In this document: piece after piece, positions 10,036-20,476 of the stretch | Layout of the letters: every line of letters begins with the position of its first letter | Position numbering within the stretch: the first letter of the stretch is position 1 | Origin: Actinomucor elegans | Taxonomy: Eukaryota; Mucoromycota; Mucoromycetes; Mucorales; Mucoraceae | Direction of reading: 5' to 3' | Assembly: GCA_026027325.1 (NCBI GenBank) | Contig: JAMSLZ010000004.1 | Location: forward strand, 1,922,001 to 1,986,000 | Length of the DNA: 64,000 bases | Program-made: the position numbers and the translations under genes | Notes under the pieces: generated by a model | Told to the model about the DNA's origin: nothing | Database searches by the model: none | The model's input: only the letters and a program-made list of their open reading frames with translations

Positions 10036-10358
10036 TGTTGTAAAGGTGGTAGATAAAGATTTTGGAAGATAGAAATACTTTTAAAACTGTGGATAGTTTT
10101 TTATTAGAGATCAAGAATTGATTCACTGGTCAAAAGGTGATAAAACGCATCTCTTATATACTTTTTCTCGGTCGGTACTTGATTCTAAATTCATATTACG
10201 ATTTGCCAGGAACAAGGTTGGACTGCGTATAAAGAAGACCAGGGATAATAACCAAATGAGCGGACCAAGATTAGCGGCGAGGAGTGTCGGGATCAATATA
10301 TCCAAAGGTAATAGTATTGAATGTAATATTTGGTGTGAGAGATAGTATTTATCAATTA
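10036..10358 (+). repeat. Family C LTR, 3'-truncated by the CACTA element
   Basis: Starts TGTTGTAAAGGTGGTAGATA inside the LINE ORF2 reading. It matches the inverted sequence at about 34105-34427 over its whole length. The homology stops at ATCAATTA, exactly where the CACTA end begins; the missing 3' part of the LTR is not found on the other side of the transposon. Confidence 0.75.
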
Positions 10359-11136
10359 CACTATGGCGAAAATATTGTGTGCTACCCATAATATTATGTG
10401 GTAAAACGACGATTTTATTATCATTTACCTACTAATACTATAGATTTACCTACTAATAATAATCTGCGAACCAATGAAATTAGAGCAATTATTTTCTATG
10501 GCTGCGCAATTAACAGTGCTTTGCTCATTTATTAGTGGTTACTCCTAATATTAGTGGAAAGCAGACAATAATGTTATGGGTTTAGTCAATATTATAACAT
10601 AAATTGACAATAAGAAAGAAAAGCCTGAACTCCATTTTATTTGCAAACAATTTTTATGTATTCTTGTCTTTTGCCGATGAAAGCCAAATCTTGCAAACTT
10701 CTTATAAATGAGTACATGAAATTCTGATGCTTGTACGCAACAACATAATCCTCGTTTATTTTATTTACTAAAATGAACTCTGCTTTTCGTTTCAACGATC
10801 TTTTATGTAAATTCCTAGAAACGTTTAATTTCAACGTTTGTCAAAAATAATGTTGAACAATTGTCTTTCAAATGCGTTTATTATTCGTTGAAAAGTCTCT
10901 TATACAGGTCAGGTTGCAAAAAATTCTCTTGTAAATTACTCTTTTGGAAACAAGAACGAATCGCTAGTTCCATTTAATAAGCTGAGCACTTTCATTGCCG
11001 TGATTTAGCCTTTGGCTAATAGCTGTGTATTTAAAATGCTGAATGACATTAAGAATGAGCTGCCATTAAGTGTCTAATTTACTCAATTTTATGTTTAGTA
11101 AAATTATAGAATAAAGAAAGAAAGAAAGAAAAAAGA

Positions 11137-11231
11137 AAATACATTGCGTTAAAAAAAAAGAAATACATTGCGTAAAAAAAAAGAAATATATTGCGTAAAA
11201 AAAGAGATAAATTATTGTGTAAAAAAAAAAA
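11137..11231 (+). repeat. Tandem array inside CACTA element (unit about 22 bp)
   Basis: About four imperfect units of the form AAGAAATACATTGCGTAAAA lie between the left terminus and the transposase gene. They could be subterminal binding sites or simple expansion. Confidence 0.65.
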
Positions 11232-11972
11232 TAGGTCAAGTAGCGATTATTAATTGCCAGTAATCTTAGTCATTATTGCTAGGCGGTTATTTAACTAGAT
11301 GATTTATTGTCAAAATCATATATCCACTTCTCAAACTACAAAAAAACGCGTTCGTTTTTGGACTTTCGAGTAATTGATGATTATGATAGAATTCTTAATG
11401 ACGATCGAAAGCTTCAAAAACATGCACGTTTTTTTAGGTGCTAGAAAACTACAATCGATGAACATTTTTGCTGTCTGTTGGAAAATTAATCCGCATTGCT
11501 TGATAATAAACTAATTTTACTATAAAGATAAACAAGAGCATTAATCATATTTTACATTTGGTTTTAAAGATTAACTGGAGCAACTAAATAGTCAATTAAC
11601 ATTATTGAATGATGAATATAGAACTGTATAACTTGGGTTATCCTGGTTCTATATTTCTGATATTATGAAATAATTTCTTAAACATCAGGGAAATGGGTTA
11701 AATTTTTGATTAAGAAATGTTTTTACATTCTGTTGCAAGATTGCTAATACCTTTCTCTCGAATTAATAACATGATATATAAAAACGAGTTAAATTATCTA
11801 TAGTTTATATCTACTACAGAAAGTGTAAATACCTATTTTACTTTTGCTATATTATGATGAAGTCCTTTTGGAGGGAAGCTTTATATTATTTTCGGTGGTT
11901 TAAATACATAATCAATTCAGAGAACAATTTTATTTCAAAATAAAACGCTTTTTGCTCTTGTCTTCATGCTAT

Positions 11973-14945
11973 TTACAAACGACTTAATATGCCAGCATTT
12001 TGCTCTAGATCTTGTTTAAATATATGATGAGAGATGATCTTGAACTCTTTCTCATTAGATTCACTTGAACGCACAAGACCTACACTGGCAACAATATCTT
12101 CAAACCGACAGACAGCGTAACTGTGTGCACCGCTACTGTGCAGCTCAACCAAAGCAATAGTCTTGTCATATTTGGTAGTTGCATTCTTTTTCGCTAAATC
12201 AACCAAAGCCAAATACTGTGGTCTACCATTGAATGAATGCTCGAAAAAGAAAACGATAGAACCAATGAACCAGCTTTCACGAATGGAATTATTTCGACTA
12301 TTAACAAAGGTTGGTTAATCAAAGAGGTTTTTGTTCTTGAGCTAATTACTTACTTCAAGTAGCTGGCAGTGATCATCACGTAATTGTTTCCTCGACGATA
12401 TTCATTTATATGGCTTTTATACATGGTAGACGTATATACATTGCCATATGCCCAGGCACGACCAGCGATGGAAATACTATTCAACGAATCAATTTCAGCA
12501 ATATTTACACCATTTGCTTCAGTACGGCGATAGTAATGCAATAGCGCCTTCAAAAAAGTTTGAGTGGAGACACCAAAGGGAAGAGTATCCACTGAAATAT
12601 TACTAAAGGGAGCCCATAATTGTGGATCACTAGCATCACCAGAAGGGTTATTCCTGAAAGTGGATTCGCTGTATTTTCGAGGAGTGATCAGGTCAAGCTC
12701 AGTATGAACATCCCAAGTCTGGCTGTTTATATGATTACGCGTTATGAGTCTTTCCAAGATATTACCAGCGTTTGCGCCAGCATCAACCTTTGACTTGATG
12801 AGCTTTTTGTATTTTCCGATGCTTCTTTCCATTGATCGGGCGGAATATGCTCTCAACACACCTTGTTGTTTGATCATATAGACTATATGCGAAAGGTAGT
12901 GTTGAACAGGCTTGAATACACCGGAATGAATACGCTTTGCCTTGATTTCTGCCAACAAAAATTCTTGCCATTCTTTGATATATCTTTGGAAAGTATGTAA
13001 GTAAACTAGATTTATGAGTACAAAAAAAATATATTTACCTTTCCATCAGAATAAGGTCTTCAATAGAAAGTTCCCATTTAAGAGCCAATGCGACAGCTTT
13101 TGTCAGATGAATCAATGGTTTCTTAGCGGATTCTTGAATCAATTCAGGAACGAACAAGGTGGGAATCATATATAAGAAAATATCAATCCAGTCAACAGCA
13201 CGTTTGCCACCACTCTTGATAATTGGATCTTCCCATTTGGATGAAAAGGATGTCGGTACAGTGGCTCTAGAAGCTTCAACAAGTTTACCAATTTTGATGA
13301 GCGATAATTTTGGAATATAGAAAGTATACGGCCATTCATCAGCAGACTTCAATCGGGCATCACTCAATTCATCTTCATTGGGCTTATATCGAGTTTTTCT
13401 TGCTGCATTGTACTCTTTACCCATGTCGACTGTCAGCATATTGAATACGTGTTGAGCGATACCTTGTCCGAGAAGATGCATTTCGTCTAAACCAAAAAAA
13501 GTAGCGCCAGTAAAACTGGGAAGTATTGCAAATGGTGTTGCAGACTTGATACTGTAGCTCTATGAGGTAAAAAGAAAAAGAAATGTTAAAAACTTGTAAA
13601 GATTAATGCTGATTATAGTACTTACATTCGCTGCATCTGGGGAAATGAAATCGTTTCTGCTTCTGATCTCATTGTCGATCGTTAAAAAACAATTATGATA
13701 ATCATGACGTTCAGCTTGGACACGACAAATACGGCAACCAAACGTAGCCATATGACCAATATGATTTGCAAGCTCAGCTGCAGCAGGAAGATCACCAGTA
13801 GCCATCACCAAGTTGACTTTAGCTTGACAAACAATTACACCATCCTTTTGTACAAGCATGCCTTTGGTAGACAGAGCATGAAACTCATCAATAATAGGCT
13901 TTAAAAAGGTATGCATGTACTTTGGGTAGTTTGGACCTGGCAAGATCGCCAATTGAAGCATGTATTCGTCTTGGTAGCGGTATTCTGGGGGAATGTTCAT
14001 ATTCAAGAGATGGATGATTGTTAACTTGTCCCCTTTATGATTCTTGCTAGTACAGAAACCATCGACAAAAAGAACCATTGCGACATCATCTTCACCGGAA
14101 AACAGAATGCTATTATCCTTAAAGTACTTGTATGCTGCACCATCAAAGTAATCTTTATATTCACCGTCAGTTGATTTATAGTTGTAGCGGTATTTCATCA
14201 AGTCTCTTGTCTTTGCATTCGCAAGCATTTGAGCGACTTGTTCACCAATAGGAAGCATCTTCATAGAGCGACGAGGTTTACCATGATCATCAAAGCGATT
14301 TTCTTTACAAGCAGGGTTTTTACATTGAATAGTCTCTATATCTTCCTTTTCAAACAGCATGCAACCATTGACGCAGACATCATGAAAATGACATTGAATA
14401 TTGGTTTTTGCTTTAAGAGTACGATCCAAGGTATCAGGGAACATGAGAGTGGATGGTAGGTAACCTATATATAATGGGAATAAAAGCTGATAAGTACTTT
14501 TTTTTTAACTCTATTTGAATAGATACATACCCAATCCATCGGTTTTACGGCTCTCTTCATTGTTTTTGATTATGGTACGCATTAGATAGACAAGTTCTCT
14601 TTGAGCCTCTCGAGGAATACCATACGTGTCGCAAATATCTCTCAATTGGATGCTATTTAATTCCGTATTGGTGAAAAGGTTTTGATCCGAGGATTTGACG
14701 TTGTAAGCAATTGGAGTAGGCTCTATTTCAAACAAGGTATATTGTTAAATTAAAAGCTTTAGTAATATATCTGTTAACTCACCTTGGACAGGAATGCTAG
14801 CTTCTTGCGTTTGGACGACCCTTTGTTTTCTATGATCACGATTATGGCTATAGTGATTACTCCTAGCTTTAACAGTTTTGAATGGCCTCAAACAAGTAGC
14901 GCAAGTATATTTATATGGTGTAGCAGAAGAGGAAACTTTGCCCAT
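11973..14945 (-). CDS. CACTA transposase (Tnp2 family), 6 exons, 889 aa
   Basis: This transposase should bind the element ends and catalyse excision and insertion in the nucleus. Minus-strand exons are 14945-14783, 14722-14531, 14464-13626, 13559-13039, 12983-12354 and 12297-11973. All five introns are 55-66 nt, GT-AG, and every join keeps phase (total 2670 nt). Residues 14-40 hold a C2H2-like zinc finger (YTCATCLRPFKTV ... NHYSHNRDH). Exon 3 contains VAMVLFVDGFCTSKN, LNMNIPPEYR and FGCRICRVQAERHD; exon 4 starts with a DEMHLLGQGI segment. These fit the order of Tnp2-type transposases. No frameshift or stop is seen, so it may be active. The decayed copy at 38921-40958 aligns with the same exon order. 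The start is the first ATG before the zinc finger. Confidence 0.88.
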
Positions 14946-15350
14946 TTAAAGATAAGTAAAAACAAGTAAATATATCGAATTAATGAATAGCGGTTTTGTT
15001 GTTTAGAAAAAGCAGGTCTTAAATACGTTTGCTTGGTCTACAATTGACAGAGTTCTCAATGGTAATTCATTGTTTTAGGCTGTTGAATCCTTTGAACTAA
15101 TCAGCTTTTCATATTACTCAGCCTTCCAGATTATTCAGATATCGAATACATTTTAATGGATCCTTATGATTTCTAATCAAGCTAATTCCTTTCCAAGTCA
15201 GTCATACCTGTCAGTAAGCTTACTTTCCAGAAAGCTCTTTGGACATTAGTAAGGATTACTAATGGATAAATGGTAAAGTACGCTTATAAAACAGTTAAAT
15301 AGCTCAAATCATTCAATCACTTTTCTTTATAATATATTTACTTTATAGCT
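14946..15350. promoter_or_regulatory. Shared bidirectional promoter region of the two CACTA genes
   Basis: 405 bp separate the two divergent start codons and no ORF is supportable in it. AT-rich TATA-like stretches lie near both starts (for example TATAATATATTTAC at about 15329-15342). Joint expression of transposase and partner from this spacer is inferred from the arrangement. Confidence 0.5.
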
Positions 15351-16433
15351 ATGTCAAACAACAACAACAATAATTGGAGCGTCTACTTTGAGAAGATTGA
15401 ACAAGAAATCTTAATCAACCGTCGTTTAATTCAAGATTTGATCCAAATATTAGCACCTCTATTTCCTCGAGAAGCTTCGAGGGTTTCATCTAACGAAGAA
15501 ATTGAACAAGCACTTGACGATGGTACAATCATATCTGAAGCATGTTACTACATTCAGTTTTATTAACCTCTTAGCTTGTCATATATAGCTGAACGAGAAG
15601 CAATTGCAAATGCTTTGAATCCTAATTTACGTAGTAAACGGTCAATCCCAAAAGTGCTAGAAGAAGCAAAAGTGCGTTATCAACAAAAGGCAACCAAGAC
15701 AAATGTCACCCCTTCTGCACCATTAAGGTTATATGCCCTCTTGAAACACCTCAAGTATATAAAAGGCCAACAAAATGAACTGACCGATGATGATGTTCAA
15801 CCGCAATACAATACGTTGAAATACTTGGCAAGAGATGTCTTGAAAGACATGGAAAGGGCAAATATAAATATTGTTGGTAAAACTTGGAGTGAAATTGGCG
15901 AAGAGGATACCAGCATTCAAGAACGTTATGCTTTGCTTTTAGAGAAACGTGCTTTAGATGTGGGCTTGCATCTGCATCTCTGTGTAGAGATGTGGGCTGC
16001 CAAGTTACTTTTATCTGAAGCACTCAAAAACAAGAAGACTGTACGTACCAGAAGTAATTCTGCTGAAGAAGGTGAAAGTCAACAAAATCAAGAATCTGTT
16101 GAAGACAATGAGATTGAATCGTTCTTCAGGTTAGATGCTTTTTTATTTCTGTTTTTATATCTTTATTAATATGCTTGTTATGCAAATAGTGTGGATAATC
16201 AGCATATCCTTGTTGATCGTCTAGCTACTTCTGTTGCTCCAGTTGGTCTTGCATCTCCAATTGCTAGCTTGTTGGATCTACATTCTGCTCGCTCATCAAC
16301 GAAAAGAAAAGCCATTACGGTTCAACCTGACGTTGGTGAAGATGAGGAGGCTGGATCTGACAATCGTTCCAAAGAAGCGGATTCCAATAAGCGTAAACCA
16401 CGCTCTAAGAAAAATACAAAAAAAACGAAATAA
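15351..16433 (+). CDS. CACTA accessory protein (TnpA-like position), 3 exons, 325 aa
   Basis: Exons 15351-15543, 15589-16129 and 16190-16433 join in phase through GT-AG introns of 45 and 60 nt (total 978 nt). The protein starts with an Asn run, then helical charged segments (INRRLIQDLIQIL, VDRLATSVAP), a Ser/Glu-rich part and a strongly basic C terminus (NKRKPRSKKNTKKTK), a likely nuclear localisation or DNA-contact tail. I recognise no family. CACTA elements commonly encode a second, end-binding protein, and the place and tail suit that role, but this is inference. A recognisable exon 1 remnant at about 41506-41662 beside the decayed transposase shows that the gene pair travels together. The first splice is the least certain. 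Confidence 0.7.
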
Positions 16434-17736
16434 ATATAGACGTTTTTTTATTGGTTTAAGTAGCTGACGTAGCATTTTTCTGCGGCTTTTCAGTATTAAG
16501 AAAAACTTTTTTACACCAATCTTGAGTTTCTTTCTTTTTTTTCGTTTGCTAAATTGGCACATTAAACGTAAGGTTTCTTGACATTTGTCACTCTTATTGC
16601 GCACAACACTTTAACTGAAGCTTCTGTATAATAGGAATTAACCTCAATGTCAGCTTGTAATTGTGTTTTTTTTTCCAAGCTTTCGAATATTTCCCTCGTT
16701 CTTAATGTCGTAATTATCTATAAATACGTCGTCATTCATACTGCTTATATTCTTATACTGACTTGTATTCTTAAATACTTATACCACTTCAGTAATACTT
16801 ATAGCCAGTAATGCCATATAGCTTTTGAACCTTTACTATTAGTTTTAAAGCTAATAACCATTAAGTAAGTGCAATGATTACTAATCCATTAATTTCTTTG
16901 TATATTAATCTAATACTGTTATAATAGATTTAGTTGTGTATATATACAAGACGAAGACTATTAAAACTGTAGCCCAGTGAATTATAATTGATTGTGTCTG
17001 ATATAGTGTTGGTAAGTCTGTAGCAATAGCGAGTTTCATTCAAGAATCTAATCATTACTTACTTTAGGAAAAGATGATTAAAATATGCTATTATACAAGC
17101 GTGGGCCATTCTTCTAAAGGTTAGTTCAAATATACTCTTAAAATATTGTTTCATCAACGATAACTGACATTATTTATACAGTTATTTGCTTAATTCATTT
17201 ACCTGTTACTTGCCAGTGGGACATAAATTCTTTTATACTTGTATGACAATAAGGTAAGTTAAATACTGTTCGTGTGTGATAGAAAGCTGGTTATTGTATA
17301 TTCAGCTATTGAAGGCTAGTGTGTATTAGAGTAATATCTGTTGAAGTTATATATTATATAAATAAAAAAAATAGCAATTAAATTATTATCTGAATAACCA
17401 AAATGACTATAATATTATTAGTAGTGTATTGTGAATATATGATAGAAAACTAATAATAATATTGATTATAAATCATCAATATGGAGGGATTAATCCATAC
17501 TATTATTGACTGGAAACCACTACTATTATACAATTTACCCATAATAATATTGAAGGAAAACCCTTAATATTATAGTATTTACCCATAATATTATCGAATA
17601 AGAGTCACTAATATTATCAACCGCCGAAAAAACACTGCCTAGAAATTGACAATAATTATTAGCAGAACTATAGTCGATTTTACCCCTAATATTATCAACT
17701 TTTGGGCAAAAAACCGACAATATTTTCGCCATAGTG
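16434..17736. repeat. Right subterminal region of CACTA element
   Basis: No gene is visible. From about 17370 the sequence is a dense array of short motifs around TAATATTAT with the flanking triplet CCC or ACC (for example at 17537, 17581 and 17688), ending in the inverted terminal repeat at 17717-17736. The left terminus (10359 to about 10600) has similar motifs. Confidence 0.6.
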
Positions 17737-17847
17737 CCAGAGGGGGGCTGTTATCTGGTAGAAGGTTAGTTATACAATGTTCCATGAGCTTACTGATGGG
17801 TCTATAGTTTGCAGGGTTCTTAGGGCCCCCTTTTTTGTATATCGGTA
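17737..17847 (-). pseudogene. LINE reverse transcriptase fragment
   Basis: The minus-strand reading VPIYKKGGPKNPANYRPISK is the conserved RT motif 0/1 block of LINE elements. It runs without a stop from 17847 to the CACTA boundary at 17737, where it is cut. Its orientation is opposite to the LINE remnant at 3081-10035, so it is a different insertion or a rearranged piece. Confidence 0.8.
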
Positions 17848-18018
17848 CTACTTGTGCTTTTTTGGATTATTATTATTTATTATACTAAATACTTCAACTA
17901 TTAAATCATTACTATATTTCATTAATTCTAGTAAATCTTGTATTTTATCAATTATATTTCTTTTTACGTTATATTTATTACTTTTTTTCATAATTTTAGG
18001 AGTGATTGTATTTGTGTT
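17848..18018 (-). pseudogene. 3' part of an AT-rich ORF split by a solo LTR
   Basis: The minus-strand reading is Asn/Lys-rich (ITPKIMKKSN, IIDKIQDLLELMKYSN, IINNNNPKK) and stops at 17850-17848. If the solo LTR (18014-24487) and its TSD are removed, it joins in frame to an AT-rich stretch right of 24492. Composition and residue use resemble the Merlin-associated ORFs at 25.3-27.2 kb and not the host genes. No family is recognised. Confidence 0.45.
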
Positions 18019-18119
18019 TGTTATATCGAATATAATAAAGACTGTAAAAATAACCAGACTGATAAAACAAATTGATTTATTAAAGCATTAAAATGATGAG
18101 CTATTTATACAAAATTGAA

Positions 18120-18484
18120 TGTTGTAAACATGACTTGTTCAGTGTCCGTCACCAATCAGGTTAATGTTCGACAATGCTTATACTCAGCTTGTGCTTTGAC
18201 AGCTTTGTAACGTCGGTTAAGAGATATATATGGAAATCAATGCTTAGTGCAACTAACCTTCATAAACTATCTATCACCGAATATAAAGTCGTACTAGAAT
18301 GGATTACTATAAATCCTTGTTAACTCCATGAGCGCAGTCTTTGACTAACTCAATCGTCTATAATATCAAGTTAAATCCGAACTTCAATTTTGTATAAATA
18401 GCTCATCATTTTAATGCTTTAATAAATCAATTCGTTTTTATCAGTCTGGTTATTTTTACAGTCTTTATTATATTCGATATAACA
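18120..18484 (+). repeat. 5' LTR, family A copy 2 (365 bp)
   Basis: Same ends as copy 1 (TGTTGTAAACATG ... GATATAACA), with the same TATA box and AATAAA. It is one base longer in the T run after the AATAAA. Confidence 0.93.
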
Positions 18485-18538
18485 TTTTTTTTAACCTTAT
18501 CTGCTACTTTTTGGTTTATTACACACTTACTACTCAAT

Positions 18539-20476
18539 ATGTCTGCTCCTATCTCTACTGTTTCTGGTTCTAATGACGTTGTCATTAATCCTCCTGTTGC
18601 TACTGAATCCTCTGCTGATCAAGACGTAGAGATGAACAACTGTGATGACGGTTTATCCGTATCTGACTCCGTTGAGGTGATCAAGGACGCTATCCGTCAA
18701 GCCTCTGCTCAAATCGCCAAGATGACTATCCAGTTGGTGACTCCTGGTGTTCTCTCTGAAGAAGCTGCCAAGAAACTTCGTGGTGATCTTGCTCTTCGTC
18801 AAAAGGATTTGAAGCTATTTAAGGAATCTCTTCTGGCTATGGAAGAATCCCTTGGTAGCTCTGCTGCTAGTCCTGCTTCTGCTTCTCTGGGTCCTACTAA
18901 GAGTACTATATTACGTACTGAGTTTGTGCCCAATGACTTACCTATTATCCAATGGGTTGGTATGGTTTCTGACAACAAGTCTACCATCTTCACTGACTTG
19001 CGTACTTGTCTTTCTCGCTTCGAAGTCGTTGTAGAGTGTCATGGTCTTGACTTGGACGTCAATGGTGCTCGTCTACTTAAGTACTGTTGCTTAAACGAGG
19101 ATCATCAAACATTCTTGAAAGAAACCTTCTTTGTGCCTGGTGTTGCTGCTACTTGGTCCATTGTAAAAGATGCCTTTTTGAAGAAGTTTGGTGTGAATGC
19201 AAGTGTAGATCGCTCTACTGCTGCTAACGAGCTCATGGCCATCACTAAACGGTCAACCGAGACAATTGAACAGTATATTGACCGCTTCAACGCGTTACGT
19301 CGTCGTGCTGACTTGAATGATTCGTTCTTGTTAATATCTACCTTCTTGCGTGGATTGCCTGACTCATTCCAAGAACGTATGGCATATACTATGAATATGG
19401 GAACTGAAACTCAGACGCAGAATCTCGAGTATGTTTGCGCTGTGGCTCGTAACTTGGACAGTCGTTTGGCTTCTATGCGTGCTAACAAGCGTACTGGTGA
19501 CGATCAAAGGGAATCTCTTGGCACGAAAAAGTCAAAGGTTTCTGATGCACCATCGTCGTCATCGTTTCCTAATGGTGCTGCTGCCTCGAAGTACGCATCA
19601 AAACCTTCTTCTTCGTCTAGTACAAGAGAAAAGAAAGGGTTGTTCTGTTCTTTCCACCGATCGACTACGCATAGCACGGACTCTTGTCGCGCTGCTAAAC
19701 TGGGAGGTGTACCCAAGCCTGGTCCTGGTGACTGCCGTCGTTGTGGCGCTGAGAATTGGAACCCATCACATCGCTGTGATTCATCTGCTGCAGTGAATGG
19801 TGTTGGTAAATCTGCCAGTAATCTGGTAATGAGAGCTATGTCCACGTCGCCCGAACGTTTTTCCTCTTCTGCCTCTCGCACCACTACTACTACTTCTTCT
19901 GCTGCTCCTCGTGCTCCGGTTTCCACTACCGTCGAGACTAATACTTCTGTTGCTTCTTCTGCTGGATCAACCAATGCTTCTTCTTCTTCTGCTGTGGCTG
20001 TTGCCACACAACGCATCAATGATATGGATATTTCAGATGAAGAATCGCTTCTGGTCGCCGCGCAGGCACAAGCTTGTAAGTATCACAAAAGATTTTCATT
20101 GCCACCAAGACAGATTTCTAATTCTCTCTTTGTACCGGCTATTATAGAGAATATTACTACCTACAGTTTGATCGATTCGGGTTCGAGCTTTTCTATGGTT
20201 ACGCCAGAGTTTTTTAACTCACTTGTTCCACCTATTCCTTTGGTGAAGCAAGAAGGCACAATCCAGCTTGGCCACGTCAATAATGCGATCAGTAGAATAG
20301 GGTCTTGCACTCTAAAAGTATTCTATAATAAAAAATCTTTTTACCATACTTTTGAAGTTTTTCCTTTCTTTACTCATGAAGATGTTCCTATTTGCTTTGG
20401 TCTTGACATCTTACCTCAATTGAACATTGGTATCACTGGTCTTGTTAGTTCACACTTTGAACAAATTGGCCATTGA
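18539..20476 (+). CDS. Gag-protease polyprotein of chromovirus copy 2
   Basis: 645 residues, as in copy 1, with the same order: capsid-like domain, Cys/His-rich segment (CSFHRSTTHSTDSC; CRRCGAENWNPSHRC), Ser/Thr-rich linker and aspartic protease LIDSGSS. A handful of substitutions separate the copies (for example DVVINPPVATE for DAVINPPAAIE near the N terminus, and Lys to Glu in the second Cys cluster). It ends in TGA followed by an open pol frame. Confidence 0.93.
   Translation: MSAPISTVSGSNDVVINPPVATESSADQDVEMNNCDDGLSVSDSVEVIKDAIRQASAQIAKMTIQLVTPGVLSEEAAKKLRGDLALRQKDLKLFKESLLAMEESLGSSAASPASASLGPTKSTILRTEFVPNDLPIIQWVGMVSDNKSTIFTDLRTCLSRFEVVVECHGLDLDVNGARLLKYCCLNEDHQTFLKETFFVPGVAATWSIVKDAFLKKFGVNASVDRSTAANELMAITKRSTETIEQYIDRFNALRRRADLNDSFLLISTFLRGLPDSFQERMAYTMNMGTETQTQNLEYVCAVARNLDSRLASMRANKRTGDDQRESLGTKKSKVSDAPSSSSFPNGAAASKYASKPSSSSSTREKKGLFCSFHRSTTHSTDSCRAAKLGGVPKPGPGDCRRCGAENWNPSHRCDSSAAVNGVGKSASNLVMRAMSTSPERFSSSASRTTTTTSSAAPRAPVSTTVETNTSVASSAGSTNASSSSAVAVATQRINDMDISDEESLLVAAQAQACKYHKRFSLPPRQISNSLFVPAIIENITTYSLIDSGSSFSMVTPEFFNSLVPPIPLVKQEGTIQLGHVNNAISRIGSCTLKVFYNKKSFYHTFEVFPFFTHEDVPICFGLDILPQLNIGITGLVSSHFEQIGH

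Larger units (their letters stand above)
10359..17736. mobile_element. CACTA (EnSpm/CMC-type) DNA transposon, 7378 bp, coding-complete
   Basis: Both ends carry the 20-bp perfect terminal inverted repeat CACTATGGCGAAAATATTGT (10359-10378 and, inverted, 17717-17736). Inside are many subterminal short repeats around ACCCATAATATTAT / CCTAATATTA, typical of transposase-binding arrays in this superfamily. It carries two divergently transcribed genes: a Tnp2-type transposase (minus) and a basic-tailed accessory protein (plus). No 3-bp target duplication is visible (left flank tta, right flank cca), and the flanks derive from unrelated elements. A decayed relative begins with CACTATGGCGAAAA at 38421. 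Confidence 0.9.
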
